From Permianibacter aggregans (lineage in GTDB: Bacteria; Pseudomonadota; Gammaproteobacteria; Enterobacterales; Permianibacteraceae): a DNA stretch of 64,000 nucleotides. Below, piece after piece: positions 36,380-44,558 of this stretch. Location: contig NZ_CP037953.1 in assembly GCF_009756665.1 (NCBI RefSeq), positions 3,782,001 to 3,846,000 of the forward strand, given 5' to 3'. Each line of letters starts with the position of its first letter. Positions within the stretch are counted from its first letter, which is position 1. The notes under the pieces were generated by a model, which saw nothing but the letters and a program-made list of their open reading frames with translations, was not told the origin of the DNA and searched no databases. The position numbers and the translations under genes are program-made.

Positions 36380-36398
36380 CGCCAGCGTGACGCTGGCG
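36380..36398. repeat. Perfect 9-bp inverted repeat
   Basis: CGCCAGCGT and ACGCTGGCG flank a single central G. It sits between the 41-residue gene and the MITE-like element, beside a TATTAT -10-like sequence on the minus strand (about 36371-36376). Confidence 0.6.
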
Positions 36399-36405
36399 TG
36401 ACAGT

Positions 36406-36612
36406 AGAAGCCATCTCAAAAATAGTCTGGGCGATGGCGATGTGCGTGAATAGGAACGGAGGAACCGCAGTTTACAAGTAGTAAATGAGGATTGCTCTCC
36501 ACATCCATGTGGTTCACCCTTCGGGTTCCACGAAAATCCGCTCCCGGCGGATTTTTCCGAGCACCGCATTCGCGCACCTCGTCGAGCCCCAGACATTTTT
36601 GAGATGGCTTCT
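36406..36612. mobile_element. MITE-like non-autonomous element with terminal inverted repeats
   Basis: The element is 207 bp. The left end AGAAGCCATCTCAAAAAT is matched exactly by the reverse complement of the right end (36595-36612). Similarity continues with gaps for about 40 bp (GTCTGGG and onward). No open frame of note lies inside; internal short palindromes are present (GTGGTTC...GGGTTCCAC and AATCCG...CGGATT). No clear target-site duplication was found. It would need a transposase supplied in trans. Confidence 0.7.
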
Positions 36613-36668
36613 GATAATAGTGGGGATAGCCGGGCCAGATTCAAGCCGGCCCGTCAGATTGGCGGTGC

Positions 36669-37133
36669 TCAGGCGACGCGCGGGGTCTGCTCCGGCTCAG
36701 CGGACTTTGGGTACACGCAGGCCTCGATAAACATATCGCGCATATGCTCGGGCAGATTCAGACCGGTGCCGGCAAACAACAACAGTTTCCGCTGTGAACT
36801 GCGATTGGCGACCAATTGCCGCAGCAGTGGCCAGGTCGAAACGATTTTGAATTCGTCACGAATGCCTTCAAACAAATAAATCGCAAAATGCGGGCGATTG
36901 CACAGGTGTTTCAGTGCGCTTTCAAAGCTGGCGGTATTGGGCACGACGATATGGGTCATGTCCATGCGGTAAAGGCCATTGCTGCCCGGATGCCAGTGGT
37001 AGCAAGCGCGTGAGGTGAACTGGTGGTAATGCAGCAAATCCTCGCGCAGTGCCGGCAGATTGTGGCACTCAAGATTGAAAACATTGTGATGCGCGGAAAG
37101 CGCCGTGTCGATCAGTGTGCGAAGTTTTTTCAT
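36669..37133 (-). CDS. Hypothetical protein downstream of the diguanylate cyclase
   Basis: The product is 154 residues from ATG 37133, with AAGGAGG upstream; the longer frame to 37238 overlaps the GGDEF gene end. It is a soluble, mixed alpha/beta-looking protein with HHNVFNLECHNLPALREDLLHY, YRMDMTHIVVPNTASFESAL, FAIYLFEGIRDEFKIVSTWP and LPEHMRDMFIEACVYP. I do not recognise it. The 50-bp spacing to the upstream GGDEF gene suggests one operon, so a role in the same signalling pathway is possible. Confidence 0.65.
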   Translation of the reverse strand: MKKLRTLIDTALSAHHNVFNLECHNLPALREDLLHYHQFTSRACYHWHPGSNGLYRMDMTHIVVPNTASFESALKHLCNRPHFAIYLFEGIRDEFKIVSTWPLLRQLVANRSSQRKLLLFAGTGLNLPEHMRDMFIEACVYPKSAEPEQTPRVA

Positions 37134-37182
37134 GTTGCCTCCTTGGGATTCACCCTCGGAAGCGAGTGGAAATCCCGTTGAT

Positions 37183-38091
37183 TCAGGCGGCGCTGCAAAC
37201 CCGGTTGCGGCCTTCCTTTTTCGCGCGGTAGAGCGCACTGTCGGCGGTTTCCAGTAGTTGCTCGGCGTTCATGCCAGGACGAAAACCTGCCAGACCGATG
37301 CTGATTGTGGCGGTGATATTGCGCTCGTTACAGCGAACTGGTGCACATTCGATCGCGCGCCGAATGCGTTCTGCCAGAATTGTGGCCGAGGTCTCGCCGG
37401 TATTGCGAAGCAGGAGCACAAACTCCTCGCCACCATAGCGAAACACGTCATCGGTTTTGCGGGTCATCGCGGTAAGCCGGCTGGCGATTTCTTTCAGCAC
37501 CACGTCGCCAGTGGCATGGCCAAAACTGTCATTGATGTACTTGAAGTGATCGACGTCGACGATCAGCATCGTCATGTCAGCGCCGTAGCGAGAGGCCAGC
37601 GCGGTTTCCGTGGCAAGGGTCTGATTCAAAGCGGCGCGGTTGCCAACACCGGTCAGTGCGTCCTGACGCGCGGCCTGAATCGCCGCCTGATAAATCATCG
37701 CGTTACGCAGCGGGTAGCCAAGGCAGGACAGAGTCTGTTCCAGTGACTTCAGCTCTTCTTCATCGAACGGCCGCTCGCGGCTGAATACCACTTCGCCTGG
37801 GTTGTCGTTGCCGAATTCCAATGCATAGGCGACCCGGTAGCGGCTCAGCTCGCCGTGCACGTACAGCGGCGCTTCGTTTTCGCGGCCGAAGCTCAGGCTC
37901 AGGAAATTGACCAGCGAGGCGCTGATGCGCACATAAGCGTCGAGAATCTCCTGCAAGTCCAGCGAGCGTTGCAGCTCACGGGTCAGCAGCGCGCAGGCCT
38001 CGTCCAGCCGCTCGGAGTGGCGCAACTGCTGCTGCAACTGCACGCTTTGCGGCAAGCCGATGATTTTTTTTGCTGTTATCGCGGTGGACAT
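37183..38091 (-). CDS. Diguanylate cyclase (GGDEF domain)
   Basis: The product is 302 residues. The first ~130 residues are a soluble region without recognised motif or membrane helix (LQEILDAYVRISASLVNFLSL). The GGDEF domain follows at about 140-298: DALTGVGNRAALNQ, VDVDHFKYINDSFGH, active-site RYGGEEFVLLL, and a C-terminal FRPGMNAEQLLETADSALYRAKKEGRN segment. The inhibitory RxxD site (RKTD) is present five residues before GGEEF, so product inhibition by cyclic-di-GMP is expected. ATG 38091 has GGAG upstream. Confidence 0.93.
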   Translation of the reverse strand: MSTAITAKKIIGLPQSVQLQQQLRHSERLDEACALLTRELQRSLDLQEILDAYVRISASLVNFLSLSFGRENEAPLYVHGELSRYRVAYALEFGNDNPGEVVFSRERPFDEEELKSLEQTLSCLGYPLRNAMIYQAAIQAARQDALTGVGNRAALNQTLATETALASRYGADMTMLIVDVDHFKYINDSFGHATGDVVLKEIASRLTAMTRKTDDVFRYGGEEFVLLLRNTGETSATILAERIRRAIECAPVRCNERNITATISIGLAGFRPGMNAEQLLETADSALYRAKKEGRNRVCSAA

Positions 38092-38303
38092 ATCAACTCC
38101 GGGAACGAACGCTTTTCGACAAGCGGTTGCTTGGTACTTAGCGATTCTCGTGCCAACCTGATGTGGAGTTAATTAATCCTTTTAAATCAGTTAGATAGGG
38201 TGATAAATCAACCGCATCAAGGTTCGGCGACAATAATTTGTCGTCGAATGATAGCGGTTGTCATCCTGCCTGTGCCGATTATTTGACGCCGAAAAACGCC
38301 CGA

Positions 38304-39062
38304 TCAGGCGTCAATGCTTTGACCATGGACGCCATGGCTGTCTGGACCGAGCAGCCAGAGGTAGGCCGGAACCAGCGCCTCAGCGGTTTTCAGTTTGGTC
38401 ACGTCTTCGGAAGGATAAGCCGCAGCGCGCATCCGGGTGCGGGTAGCGCCAGGGTTGATGCAGTTGACGCGAATCCGGGTGGCGTTTTCGACCTCGTCGG
38501 CCATCACCTGCATCATGCCTTCGACAGCGAATTTCGATACCGCGTAGGCACCCCAGAACGCCTTGCCTTTACGGCCGACGCTGCTGGTCGTGAACAACAC
38601 GCTCGGGTCATAAGCTTTGCGCAGCAGTGGGAATAGCGATTGAGTCAGCAGGAAGGCGCTGTTGACGTTGATTTGCATCACTTCCAGCCAGACATGCGGC
38701 GGGTAGTGCTCCATTGGCGTTCGTTCGCCGAGAATCGCGGCGTTGTGCAACAGGCCATCAAGCTTGCCGAATTCGGTTTCGATGGTCGCGGCCAGTTGCT
38801 GGGTGTCCTGTGGCGTAATCGTCAGCAGGTTCATTGGCACAATCGCCGGCTGCGGGCCGCCCTCGCTGACGATCTGGTCGTAAACCGCTTCCAGCGCCTT
38901 CTGCGAGCGGCCAAGCAGAATCACAGTGGCGCCATGGCGAGCCAGCGCCAGCGACACGGTTTTGCCAATGCCATCGCTGGCGCCAGTCACCAACACCACA
39001 CGGTCCTTGTACAAGTCCTTGGCAGCTTGATAGTCGGCAGGTAAGCGGAGCGAAGCAGTCAT
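38304..39062 (-). CDS. yciK: YciK family short-chain oxidoreductase
   Basis: The product is 252 residues from ATG 39062 (MTASLRLPADYQAAKDLYKD). It carries VTGASDGIG, LHNAAILGERTPMEHYPP, the catalytic FTTSSVGRKGKAFWGAYAVSKFA and INPGATRTRMRAAAYPSED, all characteristic of YciK. The physiological substrate is not established. In pseudomonads the homologue lies beside ubiG and mupP; here two genes separate them. Confidence 0.93.
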   Translation of the reverse strand: MTASLRLPADYQAAKDLYKDRVVLVTGASDGIGKTVSLALARHGATVILLGRSQKALEAVYDQIVSEGGPQPAIVPMNLLTITPQDTQQLAATIETEFGKLDGLLHNAAILGERTPMEHYPPHVWLEVMQINVNSAFLLTQSLFPLLRKAYDPSVLFTTSSVGRKGKAFWGAYAVSKFAVEGMMQVMADEVENATRIRVNCINPGATRTRMRAAAYPSEDVTKLKTAEALVPAYLWLLGPDSHGVHGQSIDA

Positions 39063-39096
39063 GCGAAATTCCTGAAATGGACGGTAGGTAGATGAA

Positions 39097-39963
39097 TCAG
39101 AACGATGCGCGCGCGGCGCGCCAAACAACGAAACGTTTTTGCAGGCTGCCGAGCTCAAGGCGGTAATCGTACAGCGGAAAACCGGCGCGCTCGGTGGCTT
39201 TCAGCCATGCGTTCTGCAAGTGTAGCCAACGCAGCAAAGGCTGGGTTTGTGTGCGGGTCTCCGGCGACAATGAACTCAGCGCCGTGTTGGCTTGGCTACG
39301 TATTCTGGCGCTGATGTTGGCGAGTAGAGTCGGTAGCGCATTCGGCGCTTTTTTCTCGACCAGATCGCTGATTGTGAGCTGCTGCTCAGCCAGCCAGCTT
39401 TCCGGTAAATACACGACGCCATCGGCCATCAGTGTTGGCCATCGTTTTAACACCTGCACCCACTCCGCTAACGCGGCAAGTGGCAACCATGACTCGGCAA
39501 ACGGTTGCCGGAAAACGGCCAGCTTCAAGGACCAGAGCGGCCGGTGTCGATGCTGCCAAAAATGCGTCAACTCGCTTTCCTGCTGAAAACCGGCGAACTG
39601 CAAATCTTCGTTGGTGTGCTCCAGCAACTGTGTCAGCCAGCTCAGCGCTTGCGGTTCGCGCTGCAACAGGGATTGCATCGCGACCAGGCTCGGATGAATG
39701 GTGATTTCGGTGGCGGCGAGATTCTTGTAGGGCTGCTGAGTATCCTGTTCAGCAACCGCTGCCAATTGTTGTTGCCACCAGCTGATCTGAGCTGTTGCCA
39801 CCTGCATTTCGCTGGCCCGGTGCGGAATATCGGCGACGCGCTGGGCACAACTCAGTACACCGAACAACTCGGCTTGCTGAGTAGCGCTCATTGATGCACT
39901 GGCAAACGCCCAGTCGCTGAAGCGCGGGGCGACGTCCTGCTGACAAAATTCAAATGCTGACAT
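39097..39963 (-). CDS. Possible squalene/phytoene synthase-like protein
   Basis: The product is 288 residues, all-helical in appearance, starting at ATG 39963 inside the end of the yeaD gene. The order ELFGVLSCAQRVADIPHRAS, then ISWWQQQLAAVAE, then HPSLVAMQSLLQ resembles the start of squalene/phytoene synthases and their NDUFAF6-like relatives. The DxxxD aspartate motifs needed for catalysis are not evident. A degenerate, perhaps non-catalytic homologue is my best guess; the assignment rests on weak similarity. Confidence 0.45.
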   Translation of the reverse strand: MSAFEFCQQDVAPRFSDWAFASASMSATQQAELFGVLSCAQRVADIPHRASEMQVATAQISWWQQQLAAVAEQDTQQPYKNLAATEITIHPSLVAMQSLLQREPQALSWLTQLLEHTNEDLQFAGFQQESELTHFWQHRHRPLWSLKLAVFRQPFAESWLPLAALAEWVQVLKRWPTLMADGVVYLPESWLAEQQLTISDLVEKKAPNALPTLLANISARIRSQANTALSSLSPETRTQTQPLLRWLHLQNAWLKATERAGFPLYDYRLELGSLQKRFVVWRAARASF

Positions 39964-40870
39964 CGTGGATTTCAACGCCCAGTAGCGCGGTTTTACCGGC
40001 GGGTACCATCACCGGTTTTTGCGGATCAACAGCGGTTTCAACGCAGACAAAATGACGCCAGTGATCGGGCGCGATATCGTTCATGCTGGCCGCTTTGTTT
40101 TGCCAAGGATTCCAAACGACGACGGCATTGTGACCAAACGAATTGATTTGCGTGGCAGCCGGTAGCGTGTCCTTGCGCTCATCTTCTTGCCCATTGTCGC
40201 GCAGGGTTACCCGCGCTTTCTCAGTCTGGTAGATGCGATCGGTTTCGCTGTCGAAACGAATTGGCGCTTTGGCACGGTCGGTCTTGCCATTGAGCTGATC
40301 GCGATAACTGACTTGCTCCAGATCGTGAACGGCAACAGCAGCGATATCGCTGATCTGAAAATAACTGTGTAACGCCCCAGAAAATTCGAAAGCCTTGTCA
40401 CCGGTATTGTGGATTTGCAGCATCAGTTTCAGTGAGGTTTCATCCAGCTGAATGACCAGGCGCAACTGAAAGTGATGAGGCCACAGCGCCAGCGTTTCGG
40501 TGTTCTCGGTCAAACGCAACACCAGCTTACTCAAATGGGCATTTTCGCTGGCGCTTTCAATTTGCCAAAACTGGGTACGGGCAAAACCGTGCGCGGGCTT
40601 TGTGGCATCCGTATGCGGGCCAAACCACGGCCAGCAAATCGGAATGCCGGCACGAATCGCCTTGCCCGTTTTGAACACGGCATGGCGGTTCGGCCACAGT
40701 ACAATACGACGGCTGTTTTGATAGGAAAGCACCTGACCGCCATACAGCGAAACGGTTGCCTGCGAATCACCGCACTGCATTTCGATAAGAGGAAAAGCAG
40801 CGTTCTGATCCAACACACGGATCTGTGTCAGGTTTTGCAGTGCTTGAAAATTGAATATTTCAGTCGCCAT
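39950..40870 (-). CDS. yeaD: D-hexose-6-phosphate mutarotase (YeaD family)
   Basis: The product is 306 residues of the aldose-1-epimerase superfamily. Landmarks are VSLYGGQVLSYQ, RAGIPICWPWFGPH, AHGFARTQFW, ALHSYFQISDI and VVWNPWQNKAASMNDIAPDHWRHFVCVE. The conserved His and Glu residues of the active site are in these segments. It overlaps both neighbours, so it is co-expressed with the phosphatase gene upstream and the phytoene-synthase-like gene downstream. Confidence 0.92.
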   Translation of the reverse strand: MATEIFNFQALQNLTQIRVLDQNAAFPLIEMQCGDSQATVSLYGGQVLSYQNSRRIVLWPNRHAVFKTGKAIRAGIPICWPWFGPHTDATKPAHGFARTQFWQIESASENAHLSKLVLRLTENTETLALWPHHFQLRLVIQLDETSLKLMLQIHNTGDKAFEFSGALHSYFQISDIAAVAVHDLEQVSYRDQLNGKTDRAKAPIRFDSETDRIYQTEKARVTLRDNGQEDERKDTLPAATQINSFGHNAVVVWNPWQNKAASMNDIAPDHWRHFVCVETAVDPQKPVMVPAGKTALLGVEIHDVSI

Positions 40871-41543
40871 GACGCCAGCGCTCCAGCACCGGTTTCAATT
40901 CCATCGGATGATTGAGGCTGATATCGGCTAGCCAATCAGCCGGACTGTCTTCTTCTGACAAGAATCCCCAGAGCGCGCAAACGGTGCGCATGCCGGCGTT
41001 TTTGCCGGCCTGGATATCACGCTCGGCATCGCCGACATAGCAGCAGGCTTTTGGATTCAGCTGCGCTTGTTCGGCACCGAGCAACAAGGTATCCGGATGC
41101 GGTTTGCGACGTGGCAGACAATCACCGGAAACGATGCAGGCGGTGCGATCCCAAAGATTCAGGGCTTTGATCACCGCGCGAGTCAAATGGCCAGGTTTAT
41201 TGGTGACAATACCCCAGCGCAGATTTTCCTGTTCGCACCAGTCGAGCACTTCGCCCAAACCGTCGAACAGTTTGGTATCGCGCACCAAATCGGCTTCATA
41301 CAAATCGAGAAAGCGATCGCGTAGCGGAATGAATTGCTCGTCATTCGGACTGACACCGAAACCAAGTTGCAACAGGCCGCGCGCACCATGAGAAACCTGA
41401 CCGCGAATTTTCGCGTAGGGCAGGGCTTCGCGGCCTTGTTCGAGTAACAGTTTGTTTAGCGCCGACGCCATGTCTTGCGAGGTATCGAGCAGCGTGCCGT
41501 CCAAATCAAACAGCACGCCTTGCAAAGGCAGATAGGTATTCAT
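40860..41543 (-). CDS. mupP: HAD-IA phosphatase, MupP/Gph type
   Basis: The product is 227 residues. HAD motif I is FDLDGTLLDTS, motif II VTNKPGH, and motifs III/IV KPHPD and YVGDAERDIQAGK. The C-terminal WGFLSEEDSPADWLADISLNHP and the position after ubiG resemble MupP, the N-acetylmuramate-6-phosphate phosphatase of pseudomonad cell-wall recycling; phosphoglycolate phosphatase is the alternative. ATG 41543 overlaps the ubiG stop. Confidence 0.75.
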   Translation of the reverse strand: MNTYLPLQGVLFDLDGTLLDTSQDMASALNKLLLEQGREALPYAKIRGQVSHGARGLLQLGFGVSPNDEQFIPLRDRFLDLYEADLVRDTKLFDGLGEVLDWCEQENLRWGIVTNKPGHLTRAVIKALNLWDRTACIVSGDCLPRRKPHPDTLLLGAEQAQLNPKACCYVGDAERDIQAGKNAGMRTVCALWGFLSEEDSPADWLADISLNHPMELKPVLERWRHGD

Positions 41544-42247
41544 CAATGCCGATCCACCTGGGCGTAGGCTAGATAATTGACATCAACACCGGGTGCCAAC
41601 CAGTAACGACTGGTCAATGGGTTGTAGTGCATGCCGGTCATTGCTTTCAGTTTTAATCCGGCTTCGCGCGCCCATTGTTCGAGCTCGGAAGGGCGCACAA
41701 ACTTGTCGTATTCATGCGTGCCTTTCGGCAACAAATTCAGTACGTATTCGGCACCGACGATCGCAAACAAAAAGGATTTCGGATTGCGATTGATCGTTGA
41801 GAAAAACAAATGGCCATCAGGTTTGACGAGTTTCGCGCAGGCAGCAATGACCGAAGCCGGGTCCGGCACATGCTCGATCATTTCCATGCAGGTGACGACG
41901 TCGAATGAGCCGGGCTGTTCTTCAGCCAATTGCTCGACGGTCATTTTCCGATAATCGACATGGCGGCCGGACTCCATCTGATGCAGCTTGGCGACGGCCA
42001 AGGGCGCTTCGCCCATGTCGATACCGGTGACACTGGCACCTTCGCCGGCCATGGCGTCGGCCAGAATGCCACCGCCGCAGCCGACATCGACGACACGTTT
42101 GCCGGTCAGCGTGCCAACCTTGTCGATGATGAAGCCGAGTCGCAGCGGATTGATTTCATGCAGCGGTTTGAATTCGCTGTTGCGATCCCACCAGCGCGAA
42201 GCCAGCGCTTCGAATTTGGCGATTTCGGCTGGATCAACGTTGCTCAT
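41543..42247 (-). CDS. ubiG: Ubiquinone biosynthesis O-methyltransferase UbiG
   Basis: UbiG performs both O-methylations of ubiquinone synthesis with S-adenosylmethionine. The product is 234 residues. The SAM-binding motif is [13 protein letters not shown]; further signatures are [20 protein letters not shown] near the N-terminus, [16 protein letters not shown], and the membrane-associating loop [16 protein letters not shown]. It overlaps mtaD by 14 bases. Confidence 0.97.
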   Translation of the reverse strand: MSNVDPAEIAKFEALASRWWDRNSEFKPLHEINPLRLGFIIDKVGTLTGKRVVDVGCGGGILADAMAGEGASVTGIDMGEAPLAVAKLHQMESGRHVDYRKMTVEQLAEEQPGSFDVVTCMEMIEHVPDPASVIAACAKLVKPDGHLFFSTINRNPKSFLFAIVGAEYVLNLLPKGTHEYDKFVRPSELEQWAREAGLKLKAMTGMHYNPLTSRYWLAPGVDVNYLAYAQVDRH

Positions 42248-43565
42248 TGAGCGTCTCCATAATGCGGTTCTGCCACTGCTGAATACGGGTTTTCAAGGCC
42301 TTGGTATCAATCGTCAGGTGATCGCGATTGCGCAGCAGCGCCTGGCCGGCAACCCATACATCGCTGACATCGTCACGATGGGCGCCATAAACCAGTGTGT
42401 AAATCGGGTTGTAGATTGGCCGCAGGTTTAAGTTAGACAAGTCGACGGCGATCACGTCAGCGGATTTGCCGATTTCCAGCGAGCCGATTTCTTGTTCAAG
42501 AGCCAGCGCTTTAGCGCCACCCAGTGTCGCCATTTGCAGCATCGTTTCGGCCGGCATGGCGGTCGGGCTGCCAGCCAGTGCTTTGCCGATAAAGGCGGCG
42601 CTGCGCAGTTCACCGAACAAATCCAAATCATTGTTGCTGGCAGCGCCATCGGTGCCGAGTGCCACCGGAATGCCGTGTTCCAAAAATTTTGCCACCGGAG
42701 CAAAGCCGCTGGCCAGTTTCAGGTTCGATTCCGGGCAATGCACAACCTGAACATTGTTGCGTTTCAGAATCAATAAATCATCATCATTGATATGCACACT
42801 ATGCACGGCGACAAAATGCGGACCGAGTGCACCCAGGTTTTCCAACCGCTGCAAAGGTCGCATACCGTATTGCTGCATCGAGCCTTCAATTTCGGCAGCG
42901 CTTTCGTGCATGTGCATGTGCACCAGCAGGCCGAGCTCTTCGGCGTAGGTGCTGATCTGCGTCAGCCATTCATCGCTTACGGTGTAAGGCGCGTGCGGGC
43001 CAAACGCGACATTGACCAGCGGCAATGCCCGGCAGTCGTCGTGGAGTTTAAGGGTTTTGGCGATCGCCTCTTTCGGATCGGCGCAGCCCGGCATTGGAAA
43101 ATCGAGCACCGGGCAAGCGAGCAGGGCGCGCATGCCGGTTTGCTGAATCAGCTTGGCGATGCGTTCCGGGTAGAAGTAGTTGTCGGCAAAGGCGGTGATA
43201 CCGCCACGAATTTGTTCGGCGCAGGCGAGTAAAGAGCCATCCTGAACGAATTCCGGTGAAACCAGCGAGCGCTCCAGCGGCCAAATTCGATTATTCAGCC
43301 AGTCCATCAGCGGCATGTCTTCGCCGCAACCGCGCAGCAGCGTCATCGCCGCGTGGCCGTGGGCGTTGACCAATCCCGGCATCAAGACGTGTTCAGCGAG
43401 GTGCTGATGTTTGGCGTTCGGAAACTGCGCCAGCAGTTCCTGGCGCTGACCGATGGCGGTAATGCGGCCGTTGGCGATAGCGATGGCGCCATCGTCAATC
43501 ACCCGATTCTCTGGTGCAATCGGCAACAGCCAGCGGGCACTGAGCAGCAATTCGGCTTCGGCCAT
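42234..43565 (-). CDS. mtaD: 5-methylthioadenosine/S-adenosylhomocysteine deaminase (TRZ/ATZ hydrolase)
   Basis: The product is 443 residues of the amidohydrolase superfamily. The metal site HGH is in [15 protein letters not shown], with later ligands in [32 protein letters not shown] and [15 protein letters not shown]. Position upstream of ubiG matches the pseudomonad gyrA-mtaD-ubiG region, where the enzyme deaminates methylthioadenosine in polyamine and methionine recycling. Confidence 0.92.
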   Translation of the reverse strand: MAEAELLLSARWLLPIAPENRVIDDGAIAIANGRITAIGQRQELLAQFPNAKHQHLAEHVLMPGLVNAHGHAAMTLLRGCGEDMPLMDWLNNRIWPLERSLVSPEFVQDGSLLACAEQIRGGITAFADNYFYPERIAKLIQQTGMRALLACPVLDFPMPGCADPKEAIAKTLKLHDDCRALPLVNVAFGPHAPYTVSDEWLTQISTYAEELGLLVHMHMHESAAEIEGSMQQYGMRPLQRLENLGALGPHFVAVHSVHINDDDLLILKRNNVQVVHCPESNLKLASGFAPVAKFLEHGIPVALGTDGAASNNDLDLFGELRSAAFIGKALAGSPTAMPAETMLQMATLGGAKALALEQEIGSLEIGKSADVIAVDLSNLNLRPIYNPIYTLVYGAHRDDVSDVWVAGQALLRNRDHLTIDTKALKTRIQQWQNRIMETLNEQR

Positions 43566-43638
43566 CAGGATTTCGCGTTTGGTGGCAAGGGGGCGCGAGT
43601 ATACCGTTTTGCCTCATAGCCGTCATGGCGCTGGTGTT

Positions 43639-44301
43639 TCATCGCAAGTCCTCGCTTTCCAGATAAATCGGCTTCGGCAATGGGAACGGCAGTGGCGGCG
43701 TCCAATATGCTGGCAATGAAGGCGCGGAGGGCCACTCAATACGGTAAATCCTGTCTTGATCGGGACGTTGGTGAATTTTGGCGATGACAAAAAATACCGG
43801 TGGCTCGCCAACGCGATAAAAACGCTCTACCCCGTCCAATTGCAGAGGCGCAAAAAGCCAGGTTTTCTCGACGGTAAATCGGGCGGCAAACCAGCGTTCA
43901 CCACCGCGTTCAAAGTGGCCGAGATAGACCGCCGCCTGAAACTGTTGCAGCGCTGTAGGATGCGCCGGTTCCAGACGTCGCAAATCAAAGGCTTCCGGTG
44001 CAATCGTCAGTAGCGGTGTTTCGGCAAGCCGGGCGATAAGCGCCGGGTTTTCCGGGCTGCTGAGTTGCAATGCCACTTGGTAGTCATGCGGGTGCTGATA
44101 CAACGGCATATGTGAGGCAAACAACCGTTGCCCATCACTGAATAGCACCATGCCATGAATGCCATGAATGCCATGGGCGTGCTCGGCTGCCTTGGCAATA
44201 GGAAGTATCAATAGCAGTCCCAACATTGCGCTAACCAGTCTCGCGAACTGTGCGCGACCGCAGTGCTTTCGGTGTCGAGCTGCGGTGAACATGCGTATCA
44301 T
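43639..44301 (-). CDS. Hypothetical exported protein
   Basis: The product is 220 residues. A positively charged N-terminus and hydrophobic stretch (LVSAMLGLLLILPIAKAAEH) form a signal peptide. Then a 9-base repeat encodes a short HGIHGIHG motif, followed by VLFSDGQRLFASHMPLYQHPHDYQVALQL and FAARFTVEKTWLFAP. It looks like a periplasmic beta-rich protein; I do not recognise the family. The ribosome site is poor for both possible ATGs (44301, 44292). Confidence 0.65.
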   Translation of the reverse strand: MIRMFTAARHRKHCGRAQFARLVSAMLGLLLILPIAKAAEHAHGIHGIHGMVLFSDGQRLFASHMPLYQHPHDYQVALQLSSPENPALIARLAETPLLTIAPEAFDLRRLEPAHPTALQQFQAAVYLGHFERGGERWFAARFTVEKTWLFAPLQLDGVERFYRVGEPPVFFVIAKIHQRPDQDRIYRIEWPSAPSLPAYWTPPLPFPLPKPIYLESEDLR

Positions 44302-44558
44302 TCCGCGGAGGTTTTAACCAACCGTTATTGTCGCTTACCGGCGCAGAGCAATTCATCAGAGTTCGATTTGGTCGCTTTTTAGACAATCCCGTCAGGCCGG
44401 CCGCCAGCGTCGTTTCGGGCATTGGTGAATGGTCCTTACGGCACCGTTTTAGCGCTAGAGCACCAGCCTCCGCCGTGCTACCATGCACGGCTCTGTGGAA
44501 CCCCGCCAAACCGCGCTTGCAGCGTCCACAATTCCAATAAATTCAGGAACATAGCTTA

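Noticed and set aside
44150-44178. Short 9-base tandem repeat as a possible phase-variation tract
   Set aside because: Only about two to three units, in-frame in the HGIHGIHG segment; too short and 9 bp keeps the frame.
44302-44558. tRNA or small RNA gene in the gap before gyrA
   Set aside because: No T-loop consensus or cloverleaf pairing was seen.
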